Assembly: GCF_002849655.1 (NCBI RefSeq)
Contig: NZ_PDNW01000021.1
Span: 1-63,888 of the forward strand
DNA length: 63,888 nucleotides
From: Pollutimonas subterranea
Lineage (GTDB): Bacteria > Pseudomonadota > Gammaproteobacteria > Burkholderiales > Burkholderiaceae_B
Direction: 5' to 3'
Below, one piece after another: positions 1-9,619 of this stretch. The stretch's first letter is position 1. Each line of letters opens with the position of its first letter. Position numbers and translations under genes: made by a program. Under the pieces are notes generated by a model, which had not been told where the DNA came from, made no database searches, and saw only the letters and a list, made by a program, of their open reading frames with translations.

Positions 1-332
1 TAAGCAAAAAGGAGAAAACCACCGACCTATCGTGACCGCTACCTATACAATCTGAACACGTAACATCATCGAATGCGCAGCGGTCACGATAGACCGGAAT
101 CAGCGGTCATCTTCACCGGAATACGCAGTTCCCGACTAATGGCACGGATCGACAGCCCCTTGCCCCGGTCATACAGCCCTTTGATCTTGTGTATCACTAC
201 CCACTCCTTCACTGACGCGCTCCCGTTGTCTTTTATATGGCAGGAACGCTACACGTTTCATGGCTTTGCAGCCACCGTCAGGTGGGTCAAAACTATTGGC
301 CATTAGTGGGTCATTTTAATTGGCCATTAACA
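1..332 (-). mobile_element. Left tip of a truncated IS21-family element, joined to a second repeat-rich end
   Basis: Read on the minus strand, the tip starts with TGTTAATGGCC at 332 and carries two directly adjacent 24-bp repeats (282-305 and 306-329) that differ only in the centre. This layout (terminal TG, multiple repeats, then istA) is known for IS21-family ends. An istA start follows, but the reading frame stops after 42 codons. From about position 120 leftward the DNA changes to another repeat-rich stretch (AGCGGTCA at 79 and 102, ACCGGAAT at 93 and 115, and an inverted copy TGACCGCT at 34-41), which may be the end of a second element. The element runs off the left edge. Confidence 0.6.
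84..212 (-). pseudogene. istA 5' fragment, IS21-family transposase (42 codons)
   Basis: The frame opens with GTG at 212 behind a GGGAG ribosome binding site and reads VKEWVVIHKIKGLYDRGKGL then SIRAISREL, the typical N-terminal helix-turn-helix start of IstA transposases, which bind the element ends. After REL the match to IstA is lost and a TGA stops the frame at 84. A full IstA is several hundred residues, so this is a dead fragment. The loss of similarity coincides with the change to the neighbouring repeat-rich DNA, suggesting that a second insertion or a deletion destroyed it. Confidence 0.6.
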
Positions 333-625
333 CGAGCAAGCCGTAGGCGAAAGGAGCCCGGACGGGCGGATGAGCAAGGCGATGCGATGTTCGGCGCCGC
401 AGGGCGATGAACCGGCAACGAGAAGCGCAACAGGGCCCCACAGGACCTGACACGCGGAGCTAGAAAGATAGCTTCATGCATAGAATAACTTCATGCCGCA
501 AGATACCTCCACGCAGCAAAATAGCATCACGCAAGAACACAGTCACATAGCCGAACACAAGAACGCTACTCAACGCAAGCAACCCATCTTCCACAAAAAG
601 CCCACTCGCCAGAGTGAAAACACAT
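333..625. other. Gene-free stretch between IS tip and dsbD
   Basis: About 290 bases. No reading frame here has a recognisable product, and no RNA gene or clear terminator was found. Small frames that enter it from dsbD are antisense or shifted shadows of dsbD. The part near 340-460 is GC-rich and the part near 470-600 is A-rich; the change in composition fits patchwork DNA next to an insertion element. Confidence 0.4.
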
Positions 626-2626
626 CTACCCTTGGGTAAGCACGCGCTCCAGCACCGCCCCGAAATCGCGGGCGTTCTTGAAGCCGACCACGCGGGCCTC
701 GTGCAATTCCTTGCCCTGCTCATCAAAGAAGATAATCCCCGGCGGGCCAAACAACTTGAATCGTTTCAGCAGTTCCCGGTCTTCCGGGGAGTTTTTGGTA
801 ACGTCGGCCTGCACCAGCAAGAACTGCGACATCTGCCCCGCCACTGCGGAATCGCTAAAGGTGAACCGCTCCATTTCTATGCACGACACGCACCAGTCCG
901 CATAGAAATCCAGCATGACCGGCCGGTTGGTATTGGCCAGCAGATTGTCCAGCTGTGCGACTGAAGTCACCTGCGTGAACTCCGGGTGTGTGGCTGCTAC
1001 GACGCCCGAACCTTGAGACGACGCCGTAAGCGGCGCCAGCGGCCTTAGCACATCGCGCGCGCCGGCCATTACGCCCACCACCAGAATCACCGCCCAAAGT
1101 GCCAGCATCAGACCCAATGCGCGGTTAGCCAGACGCCCGGCTCCTGTTCCGGCGGGCATGGCATCGAAGGCGCCCAGCATGACAGCGCTCCACAAGGCAA
1201 GGAAAGCCCAGCCGAGCATCATTATCCACGCGGGCAGTATCGGATTCACCATCCACCACGCGGTGGCAAGCAGCAAAACGCCGAAAAGACGCTTGACGCC
1301 ATTCATCCACGGGCCTGATTTGGGCAGCAACGCGCCCGATGAAGCGCCCACGGCCAGCAACAGCAAGCCCTCGCCCCAGGCCATGGCAAACAATGCCGTT
1401 CCGCCCAGCACCAGATCCCCTGTCTGGGAAATGAACAGCAACACGCCCGCGAGTGGAGCCGCCACGCAGGGCCCGACGATGAGCGCGGACAGCATGCCCA
1501 TGGCGAACACGCCACCATAGCGCCCACCCGGAATCCGGGACAGGCGCGCATTCAAAGCCGTCTGCATTCCCGTAGGGGCCTGCAAGGTGAATACATCGAA
1601 CATTGCCAACGCGAGCACGACCAGGATGACCGCGAATAAGGTCAGAACCCAGGGCGTCTGCAGCCAAACCGCCAAGCTGGCGCCAATCAACCCCGCAGCG
1701 ACACCTAGCGCCGTATAGACCAGGGACATGCCCAGCACGAACACCGCAGCCAGAGACAAGCCGCGCCAACGGGAGACCTTCCTGCCCTGACCCGCATCGC
1801 CCGCAACAATGGCCAGCAGAATAGGCACCATGGGCAGCACGCAAGGCGTGAAGGACAGCAGCAAGCCCAGCAGCAGGCATAGGGCAATGACCTGGAACCA
1901 ACCGGCCTGTGCGAGGTAGGCCGCGAAACCCGTGTCGCCGAGGTTCAGCGCACTACCCAAGCTTGTCGTGCTGGCGGCGTTCGCCGCTTGCGCTGATGCA
2001 GCCACGCTCTTTGCCTGTGCCAATTGGGGCTTTGCCGCCGGCACGCTAGCAACCACCCCGGGTCCATCCGCCCGGTACCCGGTGTCTGTGGGCGTAAGGG
2101 TGATTTCCCGCGTCATGGGTGGATAGCATAGGCCGGCATCGGCACAGCCCTGGCTGGTGATGGCCAGACGCAGCGGCTGGCCTGCGCCGGCGGTCAGAGG
2201 CAGAGTGACCGTTACCTGGTCATAGTAGACTTCCAGATCTTTCTCGAAGGTCGGATCGTACGTGACCTTTCCCGCGGGGTAGACAGCGTTGCCCAGTACG
2301 CTGGGAGAGGAGTCGGGTGCAAGCGCAAATTCAAATCGTTCCCGGTACATGTAGTACTTCGGTGCGATCACAAAATGCACATCCAGTTGTGTCGGCGTGG
2401 TCATCGCCGCGGAAAACACGAACGCTTTTTCGGGGTCGAGGAACTCGTCTTCTGCGCGCACCGATCCGGCGGGCAGAAAGGCCAGAGCCAGCATCAAGGC
2501 AGCCAGAAAGGCCCAGACGATTCGGTGTATCGGCAGCAATGCGCGTGAATCCGGTAGAGGCGGCGCCGGTTGCCTGGTGTCAAGGGGAGTTTGCATCACT
2601 GCGTTGGCCAGCGCCAAATACGACAT
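626..2626 (-). CDS. dsbD: Thiol:disulfide interchange protein DsbD
   Basis: Inner-membrane reductase that passes electrons from cytoplasmic thioredoxin to periplasmic partners such as DsbC and cytochrome c maturation proteins. The 666 residues show all three DsbD parts: a signal segment to about residue 58, an N-terminal periplasmic domain with the redox pair Cys161/Cys167 (CADAGLCYPP), a central multi-helix membrane domain with the two proline-flanked cysteines (FTPCVLP and VGPCVAAP), and a C-terminal thioredoxin-like domain with WCVSC (Cys579/Cys582). The start is supported by GAGGAAG upstream. It lies 36 bases behind cutA on the same strand, the usual cutA-dsbD pairing of proteobacteria. 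Confidence 0.95.
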   Translation of the reverse strand: MSYLALANAVMQTPLDTRQPAPPLPDSRALLPIHRIVWAFLAALMLALAFLPAGSVRAEDEFLDPEKAFVFSAAMTTPTQLDVHFVIAPKYYMYRERFEFALAPDSSPSVLGNAVYPAGKVTYDPTFEKDLEVYYDQVTVTLPLTAGAGQPLRLAITSQGCADAGLCYPPMTREITLTPTDTGYRADGPGVVASVPAAKPQLAQAKSVAASAQAANAASTTSLGSALNLGDTGFAAYLAQAGWFQVIALCLLLGLLLSFTPCVLPMVPILLAIVAGDAGQGRKVSRWRGLSLAAVFVLGMSLVYTALGVAAGLIGASLAVWLQTPWVLTLFAVILVVLALAMFDVFTLQAPTGMQTALNARLSRIPGGRYGGVFAMGMLSALIVGPCVAAPLAGVLLFISQTGDLVLGGTALFAMAWGEGLLLLAVGASSGALLPKSGPWMNGVKRLFGVLLLATAWWMVNPILPAWIMMLGWAFLALWSAVMLGAFDAMPAGTGAGRLANRALGLMLALWAVILVVGVMAGARDVLRPLAPLTASSQGSGVVAATHPEFTQVTSVAQLDNLLANTNRPVMLDFYADWCVSCIEMERFTFSDSAVAGQMSQFLLVQADVTKNSPEDRELLKRFKLFGPPGIIFFDEQGKELHEARVVGFKNARDFGAVLERVLTQG

Positions 2627-2662
2627 CTGTACTTCCTCTTGGACGCCTCGCGTCCTTTGTGT

Positions 2663-3082
2663 TCAAGTGCTGGACGGATCCGACACGGTTTGGCTGCGAC
2701 ACCAATCCAGATAGCTCGTCGAACCGCCTGAGACGGGCAGGACGAGGATTTCAGGGACTTCGTAAGGGTGTAGCTGGGCCAGTCGCGCTACGAGCTGTGG
2801 AGCCCGCGCAATCGTGGTTTTTATCGTAAGCGGAATTTCTTCGGTGCCTTCCAGTACGCCTTCCCACATATACATGGACAACACAGTGCCGCCAAGGTTC
2901 ACGCAGGCGGCGAGATGTTCTTCCACCAGGACATGGGCGATACGCTTGGCGAGCAGTAAATCGGGGGCATTGCTGAGCAGGATCACCACGTCGTCGGCTG
3001 GGGCAAGCGTAGCGCGGCCGCTGCCTGTATCGGGCGCCTCGGCGCGATCGTGGGAATGGTCGGGCGAAGTGAAGGTGCTCAC
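2663..3082 (-). CDS. cutA: Divalent-cation tolerance protein CutA
   Basis: Small trimeric cytoplasmic protein of the CutA1 family, linked to copper tolerance in E. coli although its molecular role is unsettled. The core (VVILLSNAPDLLLAKRIA then LAACVNLGG, MYMWEGVLEGTEEIP and the final YLDW) matches the ferredoxin-like CutA fold. With 139 residues it is about 25 longer than typical CutA because of a polar N-terminal lead. The assigned start is GTG with only a weak ribosome site, so a start further inside is possible. It is cotranscribed with dsbD and separated from rplQ upstream by a terminator. Confidence 0.9.
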   Translation of the reverse strand: MSTFTSPDHSHDRAEAPDTGSGRATLAPADDVVILLSNAPDLLLAKRIAHVLVEEHLAACVNLGGTVLSMYMWEGVLEGTEEIPLTIKTTIARAPQLVARLAQLHPYEVPEILVLPVSGGSTSYLDWCRSQTVSDPSST

Positions 3083-3123
3083 GAAGGGAATCCTGAGATC
3101 GTTGGCAACAATCCATTCTACCT

Positions 3124-3150
3124 ATAAAAAACGGGCCCGAAAGCCCGTTT
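3124..3150 (-). terminator. Rho-independent terminator of the alpha operon
   Basis: Stem AAACGGGC / GCCCGTTT (3129-3136 and 3143-3150) with a short CCGAAA loop. On the minus strand it is followed by a run of T. It sits just behind the rplQ stop and before cutA, so it ends the ribosomal transcript. Confidence 0.85.
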
Positions 3151-3173
3151 GAACTACTGCAGATCCGCGTCGC

Positions 3174-3557
3174 TTATTCAGCGTCGGTTTCTTCGACTTC
3201 AGGACGGTCAACCAGTTCCATGAACGCCATCGGAGCGTTGTCGCCCTGACGGAAACCCATTTTCAGGACACGGGTGTAGCCGCCGTTACGTTCTTTGTAG
3301 CGAGGACCGATTTCAGCAAACAGTTTGACCACGGCATCGCGGTCGCGCAGACGGGCAAACGCAAGGCGCTTGTTGGCCAGCGTGGGCTCTTTGCCCAGCG
3401 TGATGAGGGGCTCGACGACGCGACGCAATTCCTTGGCTTTCGGCAAGGTTGTCTTGATGGCTTCGTGTGTCAGCAACGAAACAGCCATGTTGCGGAACAT
3501 AGCCAAACGGTGACTGCTGGTGCGATTTAATTTACGCAAACCACTACGGTGACGCAT
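3174..3557 (-). CDS. rplQ: 50S ribosomal protein L17
   Basis: Last gene of the alpha operon; L17 binds 23S rRNA near the exit tunnel. The sequence starts [20 protein letters not shown], the family signature, and at 127 residues has normal length. It is separated from rpoA by an unusually long spacer of 189 bases that holds a strong stem-loop, so rplQ may be expressed differently from the genes before it. The acidic tail (EVEETDAE) is usual in this group. Confidence 0.97.
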   Translation of the reverse strand: MRHRSGLRKLNRTSSHRLAMFRNMAVSLLTHEAIKTTLPKAKELRRVVEPLITLGKEPTLANKRLAFARLRDRDAVVKLFAEIGPRYKERNGGYTRVLKMGFRQGDNAPMAFMELVDRPEVEETDAE

Positions 3558-3695
3558 GATGTTTTCCTTTGAATCTGTTTAACGGACAATTCCGTTGGTT
3601 AACCGGCTCTTCTATCAGCAGTGCTGCGGGCCGGGTGCGGGCAGGATTCTAACACGACTGTGCCAAAATCCTTTAGATACATGAATGGCGATACC

Positions 3696-3734
3696 GATAT
3701 CGGACTACCACGACTGAAGCCGTAATCCGATATC
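3696..3734. promoter_or_regulatory. Stem-loop in the rpoA-rplQ spacer
   Basis: GATATCGGA (3696-3704) pairs perfectly with TCCGATATC (3726-3734). After one C/A mismatch three more pairs (TAC/GTA) follow, leaving a 13-base loop. No T-run follows on the minus strand, so it is not a classical terminator. It lies directly after the rpoA stop codon. Possible roles are an RNA processing site or partial attenuation. Confidence 0.5.
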
Positions 3735-3746
3735 TATTCCAACAAC

Positions 3747-4742
3747 TTAAGGACGTTCCAGGCCGACTGGTGGCCAGTTTTCGAGCTTCATGCCCAACGT
3801 CAAGCCACGTGCGGCAAGGACTTCCTTGATTTCATTCAAGGACTTGCGGCCCAGGTTAGGCGTTTTGAGCAATTCGTTTTCTGTGCGCTGGATCAGATCG
3901 CCGATGTAGTAGATGTTTTCGGCTTTCAGGCAGTTGGCAGAGCGAACGGTAAGTTCCAGATCGTCGACCGGGCGCAGCAGCACTGGATCGATTTGTGGAG
4001 CATTGCCGCCGGGACCTCGAGGGCTGTCGGCGTAATCGCCGGCGCCTTCCAGGGCGGCAAATACAGAGATCTGGTCCATCAGGATGCGTGCCGACTGACG
4101 TACCGCTTCTTCGGGCGACACAACACCGTTGGTCTGGATGTCCAGAACCAGCTTGTCCAGGTCGGTGCGCTGTTCAACACGAGCGCTTTCGACCGAATAG
4201 CTGACACGGCGCACAGGGCTGTACGATGCGTCGAGCACGATACGGCCAATGGTGTGAGTGCGATCATCGACCAGCGCGCGCACATTGCCCGGGACGTAGC
4301 CACGACCCTGCTCTACCTTGATCTGCATTTCAAGCTTGCCGGCTTCGGTAAGCGTGGCAATGACATGGTCAGGGTTGATGATTTCAACGTCGTGCGGCAG
4401 TTCGATATCGCTGGCCAGCACGATGCCTTGACCCTGCTTGCGAAGAACCAGCGTGACTTCTTCGCGGTTATGCAGCTTGAACACGACGCCTTTCAGATTC
4501 AACAAGATGTCGACAACGTCTTCACGTACGCCGGCAATGGTCGAATATTCATGCACGACACCGGTCATCTGTACTTCGGTAGGCGCATAGCCGGCCATGG
4601 ATGACAACAGGATGCGACGCAGGGCATTGCCCAGTGTGTGTCCGTAGCCGCGCTCGAACGGCTCCATCACGATTTTCGCGTGATTCTTGCCGACAGGCAC
4701 GACTTCAATAGAACGGGGTTTAAGAAAACCTAGTGACGACAT
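3747..4742 (-). CDS. rpoA: DNA-directed RNA polymerase alpha subunit
   Basis: Alpha subunit that nucleates RNA polymerase assembly and contacts upstream promoter elements and activators. The N-terminal domain carries the dimerisation signature ([20 protein letters not shown]), and the C-terminal domain ends with the helix-hairpin-helix region ([19 protein letters not shown]). The length of 331 residues is normal. It lies in the alpha operon between rpsD and rplQ, with structured spacers of 154 and 189 bases on either side; in most proteobacteria these spacers are much shorter. Confidence 0.98.
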   Translation of the reverse strand: MSSLGFLKPRSIEVVPVGKNHAKIVMEPFERGYGHTLGNALRRILLSSMAGYAPTEVQMTGVVHEYSTIAGVREDVVDILLNLKGVVFKLHNREEVTLVLRKQGQGIVLASDIELPHDVEIINPDHVIATLTEAGKLEMQIKVEQGRGYVPGNVRALVDDRTHTIGRIVLDASYSPVRRVSYSVESARVEQRTDLDKLVLDIQTNGVVSPEEAVRQSARILMDQISVFAALEGAGDYADSPRGPGGNAPQIDPVLLRPVDDLELTVRSANCLKAENIYYIGDLIQRTENELLKTPNLGRKSLNEIKEVLAARGLTLGMKLENWPPVGLERP

Positions 4743-4823
4743 GTGTGTTCCTTTTCAATACCCTCGGCTCGTTACACCGATAAGGCTGATGAACTGATTG
4801 GGATGATTCTTGCGGCATCGCAA

Positions 4824-4856
4824 AGCCCACTTACCAGTGAACTGGAGAAGTGGGCT
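4824..4856. promoter_or_regulatory. Nested stem-loop in the rpsD-rpoA spacer
   Basis: Outer stem AGCCCACTT (4824-4832) with AAGTGGGCT (4848-4856); inside it a second stem CCAGT/ACTGG (4834-4838 and 4841-4845) closes a GA loop. With one bulge the outer stem extends further (GCAA/TTGC). It precedes rpoA on the transcript. It is a candidate attenuator, processing site or protein-binding RNA element. Confidence 0.5.
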
Positions 4857-4896
4857 GTTGCAATACTGCGATTTGCTGCTTTGCTGCTTGTATCAA

Positions 4897-5520
4897 TTAG
4901 CGCGAGTACAACTCGACAACCATCGATTCGTTGACGTCGCGGGCAACATCAGCACGATCAGGAACCTGTTTGAAGGTACCTGTCAGCTTGCCGGTGTCGA
5001 CGTCGACCCACTGCGGCAGGCCCTGGCCTGTTGCAAGGTCTAGCGATTCACGAATGCGCAGCTGGGCTTTCGCCTTTTCGCGGATCGAGATAACGTCGCC
5101 AGCCTTGACGAGCATCGAAGCGATGTCGGCTGTGCGGCCATTGATTTCAACGGAGCGGTGATTCACCAACTGACGTGCTTCAGCACGCGTCGAGCCAAAG
5201 CCCATGCGGTAGACGACGTTGTCCAGACGCGATTCCAGCAATTGAATCAGGGTCTCGCCAGTGTTGCCACGACGACGCTCAGCTTCAAAGAAATACTTGC
5301 GGAATTGTTTTTCCAACACACCGTACATGCGCTTGAGCTTTTGCTTTTCGCGCAACTGCAAACCGTAGTCGGACGTACGAGCGCCCGATGTACGGCCATG
5401 CTGACCAGGCTTGGACTCGATTTTGCATTTCGAGTCGAGCGAGCGGCGCGAGCTCTTTAAAAATAGATCTGTACCCTCGCGACGCGAGAGTTTGCATTTA
5501 GGTCCAATATAACGTGCCAA
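4897..5520 (-). CDS. rpsD: 30S ribosomal protein S4
   Basis: Primary 16S-binding assembly protein; in E. coli S4 is also the translational repressor of the alpha operon. The 207 residues start [20 protein letters not shown] and contain the S4 RNA-binding domain ([20 protein letters not shown], then [12 protein letters not shown]). The start codon is TTG at 5520, placed four bases after a good GGGGAAG ribosome site and 11 bases after rpsK. No ATG fits the conserved N-terminus. Confidence 0.97.
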   Translation of the reverse strand: MARYIGPKCKLSRREGTDLFLKSSRRSLDSKCKIESKPGQHGRTSGARTSDYGLQLREKQKLKRMYGVLEKQFRKYFFEAERRRGNTGETLIQLLESRLDNVVYRMGFGSTRAEARQLVNHRSVEINGRTADIASMLVKAGDVISIREKAKAQLRIRESLDLATGQGLPQWVDVDTGKLTGTFKQVPDRADVARDVNESMVVELYSR

Positions 5521-5531
5521 GATGCTTCCCC

Positions 5532-5933
5532 TTAGATGCGACGACGCTTGGGCGGACGGCAGCCGTTATGAGGCACCGGCGTGATATCTGAAATGCTGGA
5601 GATTTTAATACCCAGGGCATTCAGAGCACGCACCGATGATTCACGGCCAGGACCGGGGCCCTTGATGCGAACTTCAAGTGTTTTGATACCATATTCCAAC
5701 GCGACGCGCCCAGCCGATTCCGCTGCAACCTGCGCCGCGAATGGTGTGGACTTGCGCGAGCCTTTAAAGCCCGCACCACCGGATGTCGCCCAGGACAAGG
5801 CATTGCCTTGACGGTCGGTAATGGTGATGATCGTGTTGTTGAAGGACGCATGGACGTGCGCAATGCCGTCCGATACGCTCTTCTTGATTTTCTTGCGTAC
5901 GCGCGATGCGCCGCTGTTGGAAGCTTTCGCCAT
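5532..5933 (-). CDS. rpsK: 30S ribosomal protein S11
   Basis: S11 forms the platform of the small subunit near the Shine-Dalgarno helix. The sequence holds the family signature ([20 protein letters not shown]), [17 protein letters not shown], and the conserved basic end [11 protein letters not shown]. Length of 133 residues is normal. It sits 14 bases behind rpsM and 11 before rpsD in the alpha operon. Confidence 0.98.
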   Translation of the reverse strand: MAKASNSGASRVRKKIKKSVSDGIAHVHASFNNTIITITDRQGNALSWATSGGAGFKGSRKSTPFAAQVAAESAGRVALEYGIKTLEVRIKGPGPGRESSVRALNALGIKISSISDITPVPHNGCRPPKRRRI

Positions 5934-5947
5934 CTTCTATTCCTCGA

Positions 5948-6313
5948 TTATTTCTTCAGGGAAGCAGCAGCGCGACGCGGACCTTTACGGGTGCGTGCGT
6001 TGGTACGGGTGCGTTGACCACGTACAGGCAAGCCACGCTTGTGGCGCATGCCCCGGTAAGTTCCCAGATCGATCAGACGTTTGATCGACAATTGTACTTC
6101 GCGACGCAAATCACCTTCAACCGTGAACACACCGACGTGTTCGCGGATACGTTCGAGTTCGGCGTCTGTCAGATCTTTCACTTTCTTGGAGAGCTCAATA
6201 CCAGATGCTTCGCAGATTTTGCGAGCACGGGTACGACCAATACCAAAAATAGCGGTAAGTCCGATTTCGGCGTGTTGATGCGGCGGAATGTTGATGCCAG
6301 CAATACGGGCCAT
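5948..6313 (-). CDS. rpsM: 30S ribosomal protein S13
   Basis: S13 lies in the head of the small subunit and contacts L5 and P-site tRNA. The sequence opens [20 protein letters not shown], carries the helix-hairpin-helix motif around [17 protein letters not shown], and ends with the basic tail ([20 protein letters not shown]). At 121 residues it has the usual size. It is the first gene of the alpha group and follows rpmJ. Confidence 0.98.
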   Translation of the reverse strand: MARIAGINIPPHQHAEIGLTAIFGIGRTRARKICEASGIELSKKVKDLTDAELERIREHVGVFTVEGDLRREVQLSIKRLIDLGTYRGMRHKRGLPVRGQRTRTNARTRKGPRRAAASLKK

Positions 6314-6348
6314 GACTGTTCCTTGTTAAATCCGTTGCGTGTCGGCCA

Positions 6349-6462
6349 TTAGCCTTGACGCTGCTTATGACGTGGTTCGGTGCAAATTACACGCACCACG
6401 CCGTGACGTTTAATGATCTTGCAGTTGCGGCAGATCCGTTTTACCGATGCCATTACTTTCAT
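6349..6462 (-). CDS. rpmJ: 50S ribosomal protein L36
   Basis: A 37-residue protein that opens [20 protein letters not shown] and ends [11 protein letters not shown]. It has the zinc ribbon Cys11-X2-Cys14-X12-Cys27-X4-His32, so it is the zinc-binding form of L36. It sits between infA and rpsM on the same strand, its normal position in the spc operon. The ATG is preceded by AGGAGT. Confidence 0.97.
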   Translation of the reverse strand: MKVMASVKRICRNCKIIKRHGVVRVICTEPRHKQRQG

Positions 6463-6493
6463 GGTTGACTCCTAGTTTCCTGTAACCGGCCGC

Positions 6494-6712
6494 TTATTTA
6501 GAGCGGAATACAATTCTGGCACGCGACAGGTCATAGGGCGTGAGCTCCACTGTAACCTTGTCACCCGGCAGAATCCGGATGTAATGCATACGCATCTTGC
6601 CCGATATGTGGCCCAATACTATGTGGCCATTTTCCAGCTTGACGCGAAAAGTTGCGTTGGGAAGGTTCTCAAGAACCTCTCCTTGCATTTGAATGACGTC
6701 GTCTTTTGCCAT
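6494..6712 (-). CDS. infA: Translation initiation factor IF-1
   Basis: Small OB-fold factor that blocks the ribosomal A site during initiation. The start at [20 protein letters not shown] gives the typical 72 residues; an ATG ten codons upstream would add an unrelated lead that overlaps secY, so I reject it. Conserved core [20 protein letters not shown] is followed by [15 protein letters not shown]. The gene follows secY after 7 bases, as in many betaproteobacterial spc operons. Confidence 0.97.
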   Translation of the reverse strand: MAKDDVIQMQGEVLENLPNATFRVKLENGHIVLGHISGKMRMHYIRILPGDKVTVELTPYDLSRARIVFRSK

Positions 6713-6719
6713 TTCTTTT

Positions 6720-8045
6720 TTACCGCATTGGCAATCCCGCACCCTTGAAGTTGGCCTTCTTGAGCAGCGAGTCGTATTGATGGGACATCATGTAAGCCTG
6801 AGCTTGTGCCATGAAGTCCATGGTCACCACCACGATAATCAACAAAGAAGTGCCACCAAAATAAAACGGTACATTCCAGCGAGCCTGCATAAGTTCCGGC
6901 AACAAACACACCAGAGTTATATAGAGAGCGCCCATCAGGGTCAATCGCATCAGTATCTTGTCGATATAACGCGACGTCTGGTCCCCTGGACGGATGCCTG
7001 GAACGAACGCACCGCTTTTCTTCAGGTTATCTGCGGTTTCACGACTATTGAACACCAAGGCCGTATAAAAGAAGCAGAAGAAAATAATTGCAGCAGAATA
7101 CAGCGTAATGTAGAGCGGCTGACCCGGCGAAAGTACCGCCGCGAGATCGCCCAACCAACGCATATTCGGGTTACTGGAAAACCAGCTGGTAACGGTTGCA
7201 GGAAGCAAGATGATCGATGAGGCGAAGATGGGAGGAATAACACCCGCCATGTTCAACTTCAGGGGCAAATGCGAACTTTGACCGCCGTAGATCTTGTTGC
7301 CCACCTGGCGCTTCGCGTAGTTCACCGTGATGCGGCGCTGGCCGCGTTCGACAAACACCACGAAGTACGTAACCGCAACAACCAGTACAAGAATGAACAG
7401 CGCTGACAGCACCGACATGGCGTCGGTACGAACCAGATCCAGCATTCCTGCCAAGGCACTAGGCAATCCTGCAACAATACCGGCGAAAATCAGTATGGAA
7501 ATGCCATTACCCATACCGCGCTCGGTGATTTGCTCGCCCAACCACATCACGAACATCGTGCCGGTAACCAGTGTGACTACCGTTGTGAAGCGGAACATCA
7601 TGCCAACATCGATAACCAGGCCTGGCTGCGATTCGAGGGCTACCGAGATACCGACAGCCTGAATCAGCGCCAGGAACACCGTGCCGTAGCGGGTGTACTG
7701 GGTGATCTTGCGTCGGCCCGATTCGCCTTCTTTCTTGATCGCTTCCAGGGTAGGCACCACGACCGCCATCAACTGCATGATGATGGACGCGGAGATGTAA
7801 GGCATGATACCCAGTGCGAACACGGAGAACCGCGACAGCGCGCCGCCCGAGAACATGTTGAACAAGCCCAGGATACCGTCCTGGTTTTGCTGGAACAGTT
7901 CGGCCAGCGCGTCGGGGTTGATGCCCGGCACGGGTATGTGCGTTCCCAACCGATAGACCACCAGGGCGAGTATCAGGAAGACGATACGGCGTTTTAAATC
8001 GCTGTATCGGGAACCTGATTTACTCTGTGCCTGAGCTTTAGCCAC
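6720..8045 (-). CDS. secY: Preprotein translocase subunit SecY
   Basis: Central channel of the Sec translocon, acting with SecE, SecG and SecA in the inner membrane. The 441 residues form about ten membrane helices. Family signatures include [18 protein letters not shown] near the N-terminus, [20 protein letters not shown] (plug region), and the cytoplasmic loop [20 protein letters not shown]. The start codon is GTG (VAKAQAQSK). It lies 9 bases behind rplO and 7 before infA. Confidence 0.98.
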   Translation of the reverse strand: MAKAQAQSKSGSRYSDLKRRIVFLILALVVYRLGTHIPVPGINPDALAELFQQNQDGILGLFNMFSGGALSRFSVFALGIMPYISASIIMQLMAVVVPTLEAIKKEGESGRRKITQYTRYGTVFLALIQAVGISVALESQPGLVIDVGMMFRFTTVVTLVTGTMFVMWLGEQITERGMGNGISILIFAGIVAGLPSALAGMLDLVRTDAMSVLSALFILVLVVAVTYFVVFVERGQRRITVNYAKRQVGNKIYGGQSSHLPLKLNMAGVIPPIFASSIILLPATVTSWFSSNPNMRWLGDLAAVLSPGQPLYITLYSAAIIFFCFFYTALVFNSRETADNLKKSGAFVPGIRPGDQTSRYIDKILMRLTLMGALYITLVCLLPELMQARWNVPFYFGGTSLLIIVVVTMDFMAQAQAYMMSHQYDSLLKKANFKGAGLPMR

Positions 8046-8054
8046 CGTTACCCC

Positions 8055-8495
8055 TTAAGCCAGCGAGCCGCCAGCAGCTTCGATCGCGCTGCGAGCACCG
8101 GCCGTTGCACTGATTCCGCTAAGGGCAACCTTGCGCGACAGTTCGCCGGACTTGATGACTTTTACGTAACGCACGGCTTGGCCAATGACGCCTGCCTGCT
8201 TGAGAACCTGCACGTCGACTTGGTCGACAGGCAGGCGCTCGAGGTCGGACAGACGCACTTCGGCGGACAAATGTTGGTTCATCGCCGTAAAGCCACGTTT
8301 CGGAAGGCGGCGTTGCAAAGGCATTTGACCGCCTTCAAAACCAACCTTGTGGAAACCGCCAGTACGCGATTTTTGACCTTTGTGACCACGACCAGCGGTT
8401 TTACCGAAGCCGGAGCCGATTCCGCGACCAACACGGCGGCGAGCTGGACGGCTGCCTTCGGCTGGTTTCAGCGTATTTAATTGAGTTTCTGACAT
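8055..8495 (-). CDS. rplO: 50S ribosomal protein L15
   Basis: Late-assembly large-subunit protein. The glycine- and arginine-rich N-terminal region ([20 protein letters not shown]) and the QRRLPKRGF motif are diagnostic. 146 residues is the normal length. It stands between rpmD and secY with 9-11 base spacers. Confidence 0.98.
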   Translation of the reverse strand: MSETQLNTLKPAEGSRPARRRVGRGIGSGFGKTAGRGHKGQKSRTGGFHKVGFEGGQMPLQRRLPKRGFTAMNQHLSAEVRLSDLERLPVDQVDVQVLKQAGVIGQAVRYVKVIKSGELSRKVALSGISATAGARSAIEAAGGSLA

Positions 8496-8506
8496 CTCGA
8501 TTCCTT

Positions 8507-8692
8507 TCAGGCTTCCGAGACGGTGACGAGGTAATCCACTTTACGGATCATCCCACGCACCTCGGGCGTATCGACCAATACGCGGCTGCTATTCATGCGA
8601 CCCAGGCCCAGACCGCGAACTGTGGCGCGGTGGGATTTGTGAGTGCCAATAACAGAACGTACGAGAGTTACTTTAATTTGCTTCTGTGCCAT
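8507..8692 (-). CDS. rpmD: 50S ribosomal protein L30
   Basis: Small large-subunit protein of 61 residues. The sequence ([20 protein letters not shown] then [20 protein letters not shown]) is the bacterial L30 pattern. It follows rpsE after 3 bases in the standard spc order. Confidence 0.97.
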   Translation of the reverse strand: MAQKQIKVTLVRSVIGTHKSHRATVRGLGLGRMNSSRVLVDTPEVRGMIRKVDYLVTVSEA

Positions 8693-8695
8693 GAC

Positions 8696-9217
8696 TTACC
8701 CCAGAATATCTTCTACCGACTTGCCGCGTTTTGCAGCGATGTCAGCAGGAGTCGAGCAGGCACGCAAGCCATTAAGCGTTGCGCGGACCATGTTGTAAGG
8801 GTTGCTGGAGCCCAGGCTCTTTGCAACCACATTACGCACGCCCATTACGTCGAATACAGCGCGCATTGGGCCGCCTGCGATAACGCCAGTACCTTCAGGT
8901 GCTGGTGAAATCATGACTGTGGCGGCGCCATGCTTGCCAAAAACCGTGTGATGCAAGGTACCGTTTTTCAGGTTGACCTTGAGCAGTCCGCGGCGGGCCT
9001 GTTCCATTGCTTTTTGAACAGCGACGGGCACTTCACGGGCTTTACCTTTGCCCATTCCGATGCGGCCATCGCCATCACCTACCACGGTCAACGCGGCAAA
9101 GCTCATGGTGCGACCACCCTTGACCACTTTGCTGACACGGTTGACCGCGATCATTTTTTCACGCAAGCCGTCGTCGCTTTCTTTCTCTGCGGCGTGCTTA
9201 CCTTGTGCTTTAGCCAT
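8696..9217 (-). CDS. rpsE: 30S ribosomal protein S5
   Basis: S5 shapes the mRNA entry site and affects decoding fidelity. The double-stranded RNA-binding N-terminal domain ([20 protein letters not shown]) and the [20 protein letters not shown] motif are present. Length of 173 residues is normal. It lies between rplR and rpmD. Confidence 0.98.
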   Translation of the reverse strand: MAKAQGKHAAEKESDDGLREKMIAVNRVSKVVKGGRTMSFAALTVVGDGDGRIGMGKGKAREVPVAVQKAMEQARRGLLKVNLKNGTLHHTVFGKHGAATVMISPAPEGTGVIAGGPMRAVFDVMGVRNVVAKSLGSSNPYNMVRATLNGLRACSTPADIAAKRGKSVEDILG

Positions 9218-9232
9218 TTGATAATTCCTTGC

Positions 9233-9598
9233 TTAGAATTTCAAGCCGGCTTCACGCGCGGCGTCGGCCAACGCTTTCACGCGGCCATGATAACGAAAGC
9301 CCGAACGATCAAAGGCAACCAGCTCTATACCAGCGGCTTTTGCTTTTTCGGCTACGCGCTTACCGACCAGACCAGCGGCGGCAACGTTACCACCGTTGGC
9401 GCTATTGCCGGCGAGTTCTTTGCGTACTTCGGGCTCGAGCGTGGAAGCGCTAACGAGCACACGATCGCCTTCCGGCGAAATGATGTTCGCGTATATGTGC
9501 AGGTTCGAGCGGAAAATAGAGAGGCGGTGAACACGCAGCTCGCTGATTTTCCGACGGGTCGCCACTGCACGACGCAAACGGGAGATTCTCTTGTCCAT
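9233..9598 (-). CDS. rplR: 50S ribosomal protein L18
   Basis: 5S rRNA-binding protein of 121 residues. Family features are the basic start [40 protein letters not shown] and the C-terminal [20 protein letters not shown]. It stands between rplF and rpsE in canonical order. Confidence 0.98.
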   Translation of the reverse strand: MDKRISRLRRAVATRRKISELRVHRLSIFRSNLHIYANIISPEGDRVLVSASTLEPEVRKELAGNSANGGNVAAAGLVGKRVAEKAKAAGIELVAFDRSGFRYHGRVKALADAAREAGLKF

Positions 9599-9619
9599 AA
9601 TTCGTCCTTGCCTGCGCGC

